A DNA stretch of 25,470 bases, taken from the NCBI GenBank assembly GCA_910585605.1, contig CAJUFL010000054.1, positions 1 to 25,470 of the forward strand, written 5' to 3'. This document shows positions 1 through 8,542 of this stretch, in pieces. A program made the translations under genes and the position numbers. The notes under the pieces were generated by a model, which was not told the origin of the DNA, made no database searches, and was given only the letters and a program-made list of their open reading frames with translations. Numbering within the stretch: position 1 is the first letter of the stretch; every line of letters starts with the position of its first letter. Source of the DNA: an uncultured Lachnospiraceae bacterium (GTDB taxonomy: Bacteria > Bacillota > Clostridia > Lachnospirales > Lachnospiraceae).

Positions 1-1705
1 TTTCATTACTATTTGTGCCGCCAACTGAAAGGCGGCGGAATGGAGATTTATATGATATAACTATGCTAAACGAAAATGGATTAACATTCAAGGACTTTGA
101 GGTAAAAACTTTTAAAATGATATGTAAATTAGGCCAGGAGTATACAAGAGATTTTCTGGAACGCTATGATACTTATCTTATGGAGAATAGAGACAAGGAA
201 GCATACCGCAACAAAGGTAAGAAAAAGACTACAGTTAAAACAGTGTATGGCGAAGTTGAATATGAAAGAAGAATCTATCAGGTAACCAGAGAGGATGGAT
301 TATCAGAGTTCGTATTTCTTCTTGACGAGCAGCTGGAAATATCCGGAGCAGGACTGATTTCGATGAACATGGCAGAACAGATGGTGTCCAATATCACAGA
401 GACGTCATATCGTGAAACAGCTGAAAAGATAACAGAAATGACAGGACAAAGTATAAGTCCAATGGGTGTATGGAATGTAATCCAGTCACTCGGGGAAAAG
501 GTTTGCGAGGATGAGCACAAACTTGTAGAAGCACATAAGGCAGGACAGATTAGGGGTGAAAAAGAGGCACCTGTGCTGTTTGAAGAAACAGACGGAGTAT
601 ATGTCAGACTACAGAGGGAAAAGCAGAATAAGGGCGAGATAAAGGTTGGTATAGCCTATGACGGCTGGAAGAAATCCGGCAAGGACAGGTATGCCCTGGA
701 CAGCAAGGTTGTAGTGGCTGGTTTTTCAAGTTCAAAGGAGTTCCAGGAGTACAGGGAAGCTGCCATAGCCGAAACTTATAATCTTGACGAAACAGAAGTA
801 AGGATAATGAATGCTGATGGTGCAGAATGGGTTAAAAACATCTGCGATGCGGAAACGGTATTCCAATTAGATCCGTTCCATCGCAATAAAGCAATAAAAG
901 AAAATATTCCATATCCAAAGTGTATATCTGCAATACATGAAATGTTGGATGCCCGGGAACTTGACAGACTTTTTGATTATCTTGAGATATATAGAAACAG
1001 TCTGGACGACGATGATGAAATCGAAAAAGCGGACAGGTTAATGACATATTTCAGGAACAACCGTGAGGGATTAATACCATATACACAGAAAGGATTAAAT
1101 CTGCCAGAAAATAAAGATGGATTGATATACAGAAATATGGGAACCATGGAGAGTCATGTATGGAGTATCATAGCAAAGCGCATGAAACATAACCATACCA
1201 GCTGGAGCATAAAGGGCGGAAATAATCTGGCTAAAATATTGGCAAAGAAATGCAGTGGCAGATTAAATGAGGCAGCATCAAAGCTAAAGATGCCGGTATT
1301 TGAACAGGCTGTGACAGATAGAATAGAAAAAGAAATACTTATGGCAGGTCAGATAAAAAAGAAGGCAGGCAAAGGATATGAATATCCTGTTAAAGGCAGC
1401 CTGATATATCTGTATGAATCAGTTGCCGGGAAAGCACATCAGGCATGGGAATACTATGCAGGATTATAAATTTAATGATAAGAAAAATTATGTGAGTATT
1501 CTGAAACAGACAGCTTTCGAAAGCGGATGATGGATTCCATGCAGGGACATTTGCGACCGTCAGTACTTAATGAGTGCAAAGCACGAATTTAGTACTGCTA
1601 CGCGGAGCAACTAAGCGGGAGCGGTCCCGGAATGGAACCATCACCGTGAAGAAAGCGTCCGGGTAAGAATCGTGCCAACGATTACTTGACAGAAACGTGT
1701 TTTTA
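1..1705 (+). mobile_element. ISLre2-family insertion sequence (left end near or beyond the window edge)
   Basis: The transposase gene fills most of this span. About 230 bp of gene-free DNA follow its stop, with short inverted repeats, and lead up to a TTGACAGAAACG stretch near 1687-1698. The reverse complement of that stretch loosely resembles the first 20 bases of the window, so the left inverted repeat may lie right at the window edge. That end match is weak, and I could not identify a target-site duplication. The right boundary is an estimate. Confidence 0.6.
63..1469 (+). CDS. ISLre2-family transposase (UPF0236)
   Basis: Transposase for the surrounding insertion sequence, about 468 residues from ATG 63, close to the family's usual 450-490. 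I recognise the family from the N-terminal pattern (LTFKDFE, then YRNKG and VKTVYGEVEYER), the central EETDGVYVRLQ segment and the later NADGAEW, FQLDPFH and MGTMESHV segments, which carry the conserved acidic and histidine residues. The frame stays open upstream to GTG 15, but ATG 63 is the more credible start, with a GGAG about 18 nt upstream. Family members usually have a few more residues before the LNENGLTF segment, so the very N terminus may be clipped or misplaced. The reading frame is intact, so the element could still be active. Confidence 0.9.
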   Translation: MLNENGLTFKDFEVKTFKMICKLGQEYTRDFLERYDTYLMENRDKEAYRNKGKKKTTVKTVYGEVEYERRIYQVTREDGLSEFVFLLDEQLEISGAGLISMNMAEQMVSNITETSYRETAEKITEMTGQSISPMGVWNVIQSLGEKVCEDEHKLVEAHKAGQIRGEKEAPVLFEETDGVYVRLQREKQNKGEIKVGIAYDGWKKSGKDRYALDSKVVVAGFSSSKEFQEYREAAIAETYNLDETEVRIMNADGAEWVKNICDAETVFQLDPFHRNKAIKENIPYPKCISAIHEMLDARELDRLFDYLEIYRNSLDDDDEIEKADRLMTYFRNNREGLIPYTQKGLNLPENKDGLIYRNMGTMESHVWSIIAKRMKHNHTSWSIKGGNNLAKILAKKCSGRLNEAASKLKMPVFEQAVTDRIEKEILMAGQIKKKAGKGYEYPVKGSLIYLYESVAGKAHQAWEYYAGL

Positions 1706-1712
1706 TTAAAAA

Positions 1713-1741
1713 TTGACAAATTTTGCCGTATCTAATAAACT
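1713..1741 (+). promoter_or_regulatory. Sigma-A promoter for the diguanylate cyclase locus
   Basis: A perfect TTGACA (1713-1718) is followed after 17 bp by TAAACT (1736-1741). It lies about 40 nt upstream of ATG 1782 and immediately beyond the likely right end of the insertion sequence. The promoter may predate the insertion or be partly supplied by it. Confidence 0.5.
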
Positions 1742-1781
1742 ATACATAAATAATTGGATTCGGTGAAAGGATGATCAGTCT

Positions 1782-3515
1782 ATGAAAAATCGAAATGCAA
1801 AATATGACGTTGCCTATCTGGTAATGATTTTGTTTTTTGCCGCTATGGTAGCATGACCAATCTTTCATTTTCAAGGGAATGATCTGACGGAGGATTTTTT
1901 CGGTCAGGAGACGGCTTATGAAACAGGGTGGCATACGACAGATGGAACTTCCGTAACCCTTAACAAGTTGAATGAAGCCCCGGGAACAAAGGCAGGAGAA
2001 GAATATTCCATATATAATGTGATTCCTGATACGGTGAAGGAAGGGGATGCGTTATGCTTCCGGAGTAAAAATATTTTCTTTCAGGTGTATATTGACGGAG
2101 AACTGCAATATGATCCGTATGTTCCGGAAAGCCCTATATATACAAAATCTTATGGAACAAAATGGAATTATGTAAATATTCCGGTGGCGGCTGCAGGTCG
2201 GGAGATTGAAATCCGCATGACTTATGTATACGAAAATGCGCGTTCCTGCATAGATCATATTTGTATTGCCCAGCCGGCTGGTGCAATCTTACATACGTTT
2301 GGCAGCAAGATGGTAGCTTTTATCACTTGTGTCCTTCTCTTGTTTGTTGGACTATTGTTAATCATAGCAGATATTCCGATAAATATGCGAGCCGAGAAGA
2401 ATCACGAGCTTCGGTATTTGGGTCTTTTTGCAATTTTTATTGCTGTATGGTGTACTTCTGAGACGAACCTGATACAGTTTTATCTGGGAGATAACCGGGT
2501 TATGCAGGTGGTGTCTTGTGCATCGCTGATGCTGATACCCATACCGACAGCACTTTATTTGGATACGGCTTTCGGCTTCCGCCATAAGCTGGTAGTATGC
2601 TTGATTTGTACGCTGTCAATTATTGTATTTGCTGTATGCTGGGGACTCCATTTTCTGGGACTTGCAGATATTCATGAAACATTGTCTGTCAGCCATTTTA
2701 TGCTGGTATTTACAGCAATCGTTTTATTGTATTCGATTATCCGTAATTCTGTTGTTACCAGTCATAGCCAGACACGTAATGTATACCGTGTTCTGAGAAC
2801 GATTGGGTTAAGTGCGATTTCCATAGCTACGGTTGCTGATGTGGTCAGATATTACCGTGGAAATGGTACGGATAGTGCCATGTTTGTAAGGATTGGTCTT
2901 TTGCTGTTTATTCTCTGCTTTGGCAGCTCCAGTTTGGAAAAGACGATTAATGCAGTTAAGCTGGGCGTGCAGTCGGAATTTGTTGCGCAGCTGGCTTATC
3001 TGGATGGTCTTACAAGGATTGGAAACCGTACCTCTTTTGAAGAACATCTGGTGGATTTGGAAAAAATCAAGGATGAGATTCCTGCTGTTGGAATCGTGAT
3101 GTTTGATGTCAATGATTTAAAATACGTTAATGACCATATGGGGCATCATCAGGGAGATGCCATGCTGGTAAAGAGTGCAGATATCATTAAAGCGGCATTT
3201 GAGAATGCAGATAGTAAATGCTTCCGTATCGGCGGGGATGAATTCGCAGTCTTGATCAGCGGTGAGCATGTGCAGGAGTATTACGAGGAAGGTCTCGTCA
3301 GATTTACAGATCAAATGAAGCGGTACAATGATTTGCCGGATAAAAAATTCAGAATCAGCATTGCCTGTGGATTTGCTTTATATGATGAAAGCTGCAAGGG
3401 TACAAAGCTCATGGATATTTATCAAAAGGCAGATAGGCGGATGTATGATAATAAGAAAGAGATAAAGGCGAATCAGATATCGCCACAAGAGTATTATGCA
3501 GCACAGCATGCATAA
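1782..3515 (+). pseudogene. Membrane diguanylate cyclase (7TM plus GGDEF), interrupted by an in-frame TGA
   Basis: From ATG 1782 (AAAGGA 10 nt upstream) the frame encodes a signal-anchor helix and then meets TGA at 1854-1856, codon 25. The same frame then stays open to 3515, giving a 577-codon gene with one nonsense codon. The order is signal anchor, an extracytoplasmic region (about 25-165), roughly seven membrane helices, and a C-terminal GGDEF domain. The catalytic GGDEF is intact (codons 484-488), so the original protein would have made cyclic di-GMP at the membrane in response to an external signal. An RxxD inhibitory site is not evident before it. Downstream initiation, for example at TTG 1968, would lose the anchor and part of the sensor. 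One base change (for example TGG to TGA) explains the damage. A sequencing error or readthrough remains possible. Confidence 0.85.
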
Positions 3516-3605
3516 GGTATTGGTGATGTGGTTGTTTCGGAAAAATCTGAACATCGAAGTACGGCTTTGTCAGATTGTGGCTATATAATAGGAAAGGGAA
3601 AAGTG

Positions 3606-4160
3606 ATGAAAAACACGTTGTTAGAGCAGATAAAAGAAAAGATTGCGGCTTGGGACAAATCGGATATTTATGCGGTATCCTTATTTGTATATGATATGAA
3701 TGATAATCCCTGTGAACCAGTTGTGACATTGGGGTATAACACAGTAGAGCAGTTGCGGAAGGAAATACCGAATGCGGATGGAGAACAGGAGGCAAAATGG
3801 AATTATGCGTTCTGGCTGCAAAACGAGGAACTGTCATTTGGAGCAGGAGAGACGCAGGCTGTGGTAAGACAATGGATTGAAAACGCAGGATATTCCTATT
3901 TTACTTATGAGGAAATGTTCGGTGCCGGGGAGAGCCCGGAAGAGGGTTTGTATGAGGGTATCACAGAGACATTTTTAGAGGTATTAATTGAAGTGGTTAA
4001 GGAGCTTCATGAATCAGGCTTTATAAAAGAGCAATTTGGCAAGGAAATTCCTGTGCTGATTCACGAATTAGAATACTATGAGGAAATTGGTGAGCAAAAT
4101 CTTAAGGCGAATCCGGCAGAAACCGTAGAAGAATTTGTGAAATTTTGTAATGAGTGGTAA
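3606..4160 (+). CDS. Small cytosolic protein, DUF4303-like
   Basis: A soluble protein of 184 residues with no signal peptide or membrane segment. The start is ATG 3606, preceded by a GGAAAGGGAAAA Shine-Dalgarno; GTG 3603 directly before it is in frame but less likely. The central part (LGYNT, then KWNYAFW and a segment rich in Glu) resembles the DUF4303 family, which often occurs singly or in repeated clusters and has been suspected of immunity or contact-dependent roles. That assignment is from memory of the pattern and is tentative. It starts 90 nt after the broken cyclase gene and its last bases overlap the next small ORF. Function unknown. Confidence 0.7.
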   Translation: MKNTLLEQIKEKIAAWDKSDIYAVSLFVYDMNDNPCEPVVTLGYNTVEQLRKEIPNADGEQEAKWNYAFWLQNEELSFGAGETQAVVRQWIENAGYSYFTYEEMFGAGESPEEGLYEGITETFLEVLIEVVKELHESGFIKEQFGKEIPVLIHELEYYEEIGEQNLKANPAETVEEFVKFCNEW

Positions 4161-4332
4161 GCTGACATTCCTTGTTTCGCTGGATAAAGAACGGCTTATA
4201 GAAAAAAATAAAGAGCGTAGGTCTGCTTTTTTGGACAATATTAAACTTTTAAACCAGCCGGAAGAAAATACAGACTGGAATAAGATAGTGGAGCTATATG
4301 GCAGGATGAAGACAGAGCTGTCATCCATCTAA
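4150..4332 (+). CDS. Short hypothetical protein overlapping the preceding gene
   Basis: A 60-residue ORF that starts inside the end of the DUF4303-like gene (11-nt overlap, in another frame). It is charged, probably helical and has no recognisable motif. The overlap would allow translational coupling, but no good Shine-Dalgarno precedes its ATG. It could be a genuine coupled small protein, a remnant of a longer gene, or a chance ORF. I do not recognise it. Confidence 0.4.
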   Translation: MSGKLTFLVSLDKERLIEKNKERRSAFLDNIKLLNQPEENTDWNKIVELYGRMKTELSSI

Positions 4333-4366
4333 ACCAATAAAAAAGAATTTGATGAGGTAAAGCAAT

Positions 4367-4897
4367 ATGAGAAAAATCAGTTTGTTTATTGCGATGAGCC
4401 TTGACGGATATATTGCAGATAACAAAGGGGATGTTGGTTGGCTAAGGGGTCAGGGTGATGATGATGAGAATATTGATGTGTATTCTGAGTTTGTAAAAGA
4501 TATTGATACAATTTTGATGGGCTGGAATACGTATTATCAAATTATTACCAAACTTTCTCCTGACGAGTGGATATATGATGATTTTACAACTTATGTAATT
4601 ACGCACAGAGAATGTACTTCTTCTGAAAAAATTCGATTTACTAATACAAATCCTGTTGATTTGATAAGCAGGTTAAAAGAAGAAAACGGAAAAGACATTT
4701 GGATTTGTGGTGGTGCTAACCTTGTTTGGCAGCTAATGAATGAGGATTTCATTGACTATTATTATATAACTGTAATTCCGACACTTTTAGGGTCAGGTAT
4801 CCGACTTTTTGAAAATGGAAAAAAAGAGATTCGGCTAAAATTACTTAATACACAATCATATAATGGTATGACAGATTTGATTTATATGCGAGAGTAA
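4367..4897 (+). CDS. Dihydrofolate reductase/RibD C-terminal-fold protein
   Basis: A 176-residue NADPH-dependent reductase-fold protein of the RibD C-terminal/DHFR superfamily, of the YwjB/YyaP type. The N terminus (ISLFIAMSLDGYIAD) is the family's signature strand and loop. ILMGWNTY (about residues 46-55) matches the MGRxTY motif, and ICGGANL (about 118-125) is the glycine-rich nucleotide-binding loop. The C-terminal IPTLLGSGIRLFE segment is also typical. Length is normal and the gene is intact. ATG 4367 has GAGGT nine nt upstream. Physiological substrate is not known for these stand-alone proteins. It stands alone between a hypothetical ORF and a convergent gene. Confidence 0.9.
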   Translation: MRKISLFIAMSLDGYIADNKGDVGWLRGQGDDDENIDVYSEFVKDIDTILMGWNTYYQIITKLSPDEWIYDDFTTYVITHRECTSSEKIRFTNTNPVDLISRLKEENGKDIWICGGANLVWQLMNEDFIDYYYITVIPTLLGSGIRLFENGKKEIRLKLLNTQSYNGMTDLIYMRE

Positions 4898-4950
4898 AAT
4901 CGTTTGCATCAAATGGAATGTTGCTATTTCACAATATCAAAGGTATCAAT

Positions 4951-5283
4951 TTATTCCTTTATAAATGCCTTATCCGTTTCAGAAACTCCGGTTTCGTCAG
5001 ACACATACCGTTCTACCTTCATATGCAAATCATATTTTTCCCGAAGCTCAGTAATTTTTGCCATCATTGGTGAAGCATGGTGCACATCGATAGAATGCTG
5101 GTCTTTCCAACTATCAATTAAGAGCACTGTTTCCTGATCATCCATTGGGAAAAAGTATTCATATCTAAGATTTCCGTCTTCTGCACGAATATCACTGACT
5201 ATGCCGCTTGAAACCATTTCCTCCGCAAATTTTTTTGCATTTCCATTCATACCACTATAATAGATATTCACTGTAATAGCCAT
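4951..5283 (-). CDS. ABM-domain quinol monooxygenase-like protein (YgiN type)
   Basis: A 110-residue protein with one antibiotic-biosynthesis-monooxygenase domain, a dimeric ferredoxin-like fold that acts on quinols or similar aromatics without a metal or cofactor. The pattern is typical: an initial strand, an FAEEMV helix, a central YEYFFPMDD..TVLLIDSWKDQHSIDVHHASPMM-type block, and a charged C terminus. The histidine pair in the HH-SP segment (around residues 67-71) is where family members place the substrate-pocket histidine. The start is fixed by GGAGGTAAAGAAA right before ATG on the minus strand. It lies 42 nt downstream of the broken beta-lactamase-like gene in the same direction and could share its transcript. 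Confidence 0.85.
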   Translation of the reverse strand: MAITVNIYYSGMNGNAKKFAEEMVSSGIVSDIRAEDGNLRYEYFFPMDDQETVLLIDSWKDQHSIDVHHASPMMAKITELREKYDLHMKVERYVSDETGVSETDKAFIKE

Positions 5284-5325
5284 TTTCTTTACCTCCTATA
5301 AATTCATATTTTGATTTGGCAATTT

Positions 5326-6122
5326 CTAGTCCAAATATTCAGTTACTATTTTTATTGCTATTTCCCTTGCTTTAGCGCTGAATACCGTTTTATCATCTGT
5401 CTCACCTAAATATACACAAAAGTAAATTCTTTTATCAACAGTATCTCCAAACCCTGTAAACCATGAATCCACAACGATACCATCAGCTTTACCCATTCCT
5501 GTTTTTCCATAAATTGAAATATCTGCTTCCTTTTGTTCTGACAGTAACATGACCCGTTTTAATTGGTTTCGTGTTCCTTCCGAATAATCTGTATTATCAC
5601 CAAAAATGCGTTCCATTATTTCCACTTGTTCCTTTGGTGAAATTAACAATGATGATTCAATCCAAAATCCGGTTAAAGCTGGATTGCTGTTATTTGTATT
5701 TAATCGTCCCTCCCAATCAGAAATGTCACAATTACCATATGAAAGCTTATTTAATTCCTCCTGTATCATATCATTTCCGATTTCATCAATAACCTCTCGA
5801 AAATACCAGACACAAGAAGCATGAAATGCATCGGAAAAATTAATGTCTTTATTCCATTCCTCGTTCCAGAATATTTCTCCACTCCATGTACGTGTGGAGT
5901 GATCTGGCTCAATTATTCCATTTTCCAAAGCAATCAAGGAAGAAATTATTTTAAAGGTTGAACACGGCGAGCGCTGGGTGAAAGTTAATTCCTGATTATA
6001 GATCTGGTAGCAATTCTCAGTGTGATCGTAAATAACAGCAGTACCATTTATTCCATCAAAGTCAAAAGGGAAAATATGATAATATAACTATAAATTTTAT
6101 GAAATATAGCTAATTTCCGCAT
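5326..6122 (-). pseudogene. Class D beta-lactamase-like gene, frameshifted and N-terminally deleted
   Basis: Read on the minus strand, ATG 6122 follows a GTGGAGAGAAGT Shine-Dalgarno and encodes a signal-peptide-like start (MRKLAIFHKIYSYIIIFSLL) that ends after 24 codons. The penicillin-recognising domain continues in another frame from about 6087 to 5326, beginning FDFDGINGTAVIYD. It carries all class D motifs: STFK (nucleophile serine and lysine), SCV, YGN and KTG. The STFK motif lies upstream of every usual start in the open frame, so no start yields a complete enzyme. The likely cause is a small frame-altering deletion just after the signal peptide, since the mature N terminus also looks short. 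The domain could instead come from a BlaR1-type sensor, but the start and signal region favour a secreted enzyme. Confidence 0.8.
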
Positions 6123-6193
6123 ACTTCTCTCCACAAAAAAATCCATATTTTCTGATTCCTATAAACTGGAAGTTGTATGATTTGATAGTAATT

Positions 6194-6607
6194 TTACTTT
6201 CTGTTTGGCTTTCTTTTGATTCCCAACAGTTCAATAAAATCATTAAACAAAGAAGTATCCACTGGCTCAAACATTATCCATTTCCCATCATGGTAAGTTT
6301 GAGTTTCGTCATATATTTCTTGAACTTCCTTTGAATAATTTTCTCTATCTGTTTCAAATTTTAACCGTTCGTCTTTCCCTAAGATAATCATAAAACCCAC
6401 ACAGTTTTCTTTTGCATATAATGCACACAGCGTTTTACCACCCCGACGATATTTATATTCATATTTCCATGCTTTACCGCCTTTATTCCACAAACAATCC
6501 ATATCATATTTTTCATCAATTAAAGCACATAACTTATTCCATACATCATATAGAGATTGTCCGAGTAAATCTACCATTTCTTCTTCGTTAGGTATCGTAT
6601 CAAGCAT
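6194..6607 (-). CDS. DUF3788 family protein
   Basis: A 137-residue cytosolic protein of the DUF3788 family. The recognisable core is the YRRGGKTLCALYAKENC segment followed by a GFMIILGKDER strand and the C-terminal YHDGKWIMFEP segment; the protein ends in a basic IKRKPN tail, as family members do. Biochemical role is unknown. ATG 6607 is chosen over the longer in-frame start at 6676 because TAGGAGGG sits right before it. The upstream neighbour ends 65 nt before it and runs in the same direction, so the two are probably co-transcribed. The frame is intact. Confidence 0.85.
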   Translation of the reverse strand: MLDTIPNEEEMVDLLGQSLYDVWNKLCALIDEKYDMDCLWNKGGKAWKYEYKYRRGGKTLCALYAKENCVGFMIILGKDERLKFETDRENYSKEVQEIYDETQTYHDGKWIMFEPVDTSLFNDFIELLGIKRKPNRK

Positions 6608-6672
6608 ATTAGCCCTCCTATATAACTTTCGATTTTTCTTTATATGTAACTTCCCAACAAACGAGAATTTTA

Positions 6673-7134
6673 TCATTCATAAGCATGTTTTACATATATC
6701 GTATCCACAAGTGAAAAGTCTTCAATTTCCATAAAATTATGTTTTAAAATTTCTCTAATATGCTTTGGTAATAACTCATATTTCAATGGCTTTTGAGGGT
6801 AGGAATGCTTTGTATAATATTCGTGAAACGAACAAACTCCTAATTTTGTGCCATCATCTGCATCAAAATAATACAATCCTTTATCGGAAAAGTCCCTTGC
6901 TACTTGTTCCGCATGTCCTATTTTGGTTTGAGTAAAAATCAATATGCTGCTTGTGTTTTTTTCGATTTTCTCAAAATACTCTATTAGTTCATCTGCTCTT
7001 TCTTCGCTTTCGCAAACGAACTCCGGCAGATTTCCTTCTCCTCCGCTGCAAAACACAGCGATATTGCCTTGTCTATCAACACCATACCATTCCATATCCA
7101 TATGTTCACATTCACCAGCACGTATTCTTGACAT
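6673..7134 (-). CDS. Hypothetical protein, possible SMI1/immunity-type fold
   Basis: A soluble 153-residue protein that I cannot place in a named family. The N terminus reads MEWYGVDRQGNIAVFCSGGEG, followed by a helical acidic stretch, an LIFTQ strand, a GLYYFDADDG hairpin and a C-terminal KHIREILKHNF helix. The WYGVD..GNIAVF opening resembles small proteins found in SMI1-like immunity loci, but that is only an impression. ATG 7134 has GGAAGA about 8 nt upstream and an extended -10 promoter about 45 bp upstream. It is the first gene of a probable two-gene transcript with the DUF3788 gene. Confidence 0.65.
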   Translation of the reverse strand: MSRIRAGECEHMDMEWYGVDRQGNIAVFCSGGEGNLPEFVCESEERADELIEYFEKIEKNTSSILIFTQTKIGHAEQVARDFSDKGLYYFDADDGTKLGVCSFHEYYTKHSYPQKPLKYELLPKHIREILKHNFMEIEDFSLVDTIYVKHAYE

Positions 7135-7177
7135 AAATATCTTCCATTTCCTGCAAAATCCAATTTTATCAAGATAA

Positions 7178-7186
7178 ATTATACCA
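7178..7186 (-). promoter_or_regulatory. Extended -10 promoter for the minus-strand pair
   Basis: On the minus strand TGGTATAAT (plus-strand 7178-7186) gives a perfect -10 with the TG extension, about 44 nt upstream of ATG 7134. No good -35 is visible, as is common for extended -10 promoters. Confidence 0.55.
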
Positions 7187-7299
7187 TAGTTTATTTGATA
7201 ATAATACTTTTTTGAATATTATTTGCTCCCATATGTTTCTTGATGAAAGAAGAAAGTTAGTGTGCTTTATGATAATGGATAGAGCAGACAAGGTGATAT

Positions 7300-7401
7300 A
7301 TGAATTTTGAAAAAGGCTTATGGAGAGAAATCAATCCAGTTAAATTGAAGCACAGCACACTATTTTTACATCTTACCTATCTGATTTTGCAGGTCACCTG
7401 A
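7300..7401 (+). other. 33-codon ORF of uncertain status in the intergenic region
   Basis: ATG 7300 follows AAGGTGAT and opens a 33-codon frame, MNFEKGLWREINPVK onward, with a hydrophobic second half, stopping at TGA 7399. It overlaps the palindrome described next. No family recognised. It may be the leftover start of a lost gene, a leader ORF, or chance. Apart from this ORF, the palindrome, the promoter and a leader hairpin, I see nothing in 7190-7528. Confidence 0.25.
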
Positions 7402-7405
7402 CCTG
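7390..7405. promoter_or_regulatory. Perfect palindromic operator candidate upstream of the ABC exporter promoter
   Basis: CAGGTCACCTGACCTG is a perfect 7-bp inverted repeat with a 2-bp centre. It ends 3 bp before the -35 box at 7409. This is a typical place for a dimeric activator or repressor. LytTR proteins usually bind direct repeats, so a different regulator may be responsible. Confidence 0.45.
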
Positions 7406-7408
7406 TGC

Positions 7409-7436
7409 TTGTTTTGTATTTTTCAGATGTTATAAT
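7409..7436 (+). promoter_or_regulatory. Promoter of the ABC exporter operon
   Basis: TTGTTT (7409-7414) and a perfect TATAAT (7431-7436) are 16 bp apart. Transcription would start near 7443 and leave a leader of about 85-125 nt, depending on the start codon used. Confidence 0.6.
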
Positions 7437-7477
7437 TTCACCAGCAAAAGGTTGATGCTGTGCGCAGGTATCAATGT

Positions 7478-7497
7478 GCCACCTTTTATCAGGTGGC
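7478..7497 (+). other. Leader hairpin before the exporter ATPase gene
   Basis: GCCACC (7478-7483) pairs with GGTGGC (7492-7497) around an 8-nt loop in the predicted leader, about 30 nt before ATG 7529. There is no U-tract, so it is not a terminator. It could affect translation or stability; no riboswitch family recognised. Confidence 0.3.
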
Positions 7498-7528
7498 TGG
7501 AAAATAGAAATATGTCTGGACATTTCCG

Positions 7529-8467
7529 ATGATTAAAACTGAAATGGAGATAAGAAAAGTGAGTGAAATGATTACAGTAGAACATTTGAAAAAATATTAC
7601 AGAGAAGTAAGAGCGGTAGACGACATCAGCTTCACCGTGGAAAAGGGTGAGCTGTTCGGATTTTTAGGGGTAAACGGTGCTGGAAAATCCACTACCATCA
7701 ATATGCTCTGTACACTTTTAAAGCCTACGGAAGGCCGAGCTTTGATAAACGGTATGGAGCTTGGAAAAGAAGATGATGAGATAAAAAAACATATCGGTAT
7801 TGTCTATCAGAATAACTGCCTGGATCATCTGCTGACCGTACAGGAAAACCTGCTGATTCGGGGTGGATTATACGAGAAGGATAAAGAGAATTTGCGGCAT
7901 AACCTTACCCGGGTGACAGAGATTCTGAATCTGACTGATGTATTGAAGCGTCCCTTTGGGAAGCTGTCGGGAGGACAGAAGAGAAGGTGTGAGATTGCCA
8001 GGGCATTGATGCATACACCGGATATTCTGTTTTTGGATGAACCAACAACAGGACTTGACCCGGCAACGAGGAAAAATGTATGGGAGACGGTGTCTAAGTT
8101 ACAAAAAGAAATGGGGATGACCGTGTTTTTGACTACGCATTACATGGAGGAAGCGGCTGCTGCGGACCATATCGGCATTATGGACCATGGACATTTAGTG
8201 GAGTATGGTACGCCGTTTTCGTTAAAAGAGACTTATGCAAAGGATAAGCTGTATCTGATTCCGAAAGCAGAGCAGCGGGAGGATATTGTAATGGAGCTTA
8301 GAAAAAATAATCTGGAGTATTCTGTTTTAGAGGAACGGATTTTTGTAAAGCTTGACAGTACTCTTTCTGCGATGCCTTTATTGACAAAGCTGGAGGATAG
8401 GATACAGGGCTTTGAAGTGATTCAGGGAACCATGGATGATGTATTTTTAAGTGTCACGGAACAGTAG
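7529..8467 (+). CDS. ABC-2 exporter ATP-binding protein (DrrA-like)
   Basis: The nucleotide-binding subunit of an ABC-2 exporter; it hydrolyses ATP on the cytoplasmic face. All motifs are present and intact: Walker A GVNGAGKSTT, Q-loop (IVYQNN), signature LSGGQKRR, Walker B ILFLDEPTTGLD, and the H-loop histidine in TTHYMEEA. The C-terminal quarter resembles the DrrA-type extension. The ATG at 7529 gives 312 residues. ATG 7568, at MITVEHLKKYY where homologues usually begin, gives 299 and is equally plausible; neither has a strong Shine-Dalgarno. The permease gene follows 75 nt later, then a LytTR/DUF3021 pair. The substrate cannot be told from sequence; related exporters move drugs, peptides or lipids. 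Confidence 0.92.
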   Translation: MIKTEMEIRKVSEMITVEHLKKYYREVRAVDDISFTVEKGELFGFLGVNGAGKSTTINMLCTLLKPTEGRALINGMELGKEDDEIKKHIGIVYQNNCLDHLLTVQENLLIRGGLYEKDKENLRHNLTRVTEILNLTDVLKRPFGKLSGGQKRRCEIARALMHTPDILFLDEPTTGLDPATRKNVWETVSKLQKEMGMTVFLTTHYMEEAAAADHIGIMDHGHLVEYGTPFSLKETYAKDKLYLIPKAEQREDIVMELRKNNLEYSVLEERIFVKLDSTLSAMPLLTKLEDRIQGFEVIQGTMDDVFLSVTEQ

Positions 8468-8542
8468 GTAATTGCACAACTAGATTTTGAAAATAGGGAG
8501 TTTCACAATTACGTATTTATGAAACAGAATTGGAGGAGAATA

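Noticed and set aside
1854..1856. Recoded TGA (selenocysteine or readthrough) in the cyclase gene
   Set aside because: No selenocysteine hairpin is apparent after the codon, and a membrane anchor is not a place for selenocysteine. A nonsense mutation is simpler.
3409..3837. 142-codon minus-strand ORF
   Set aside because: It lies antisense across the end of the cyclase gene and the start of the next gene. It is rich in His, Pro, Ser and Tyr, as shadow frames are, and has no ribosome site.
4904..5137. 77-codon plus-strand ORF after the reductase gene
   Set aside because: It is antisense to the ABM monooxygenase, which has a strong ribosome site and a recognised domain on the minus strand.
8468..8542. 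LytTR direct-repeat site between the exporter genes
   Set aside because: GCACAACT and TCACAATT are loosely alike, but their spacing of about 32 bp and their position inside the operon do not fit a LytTR operator.
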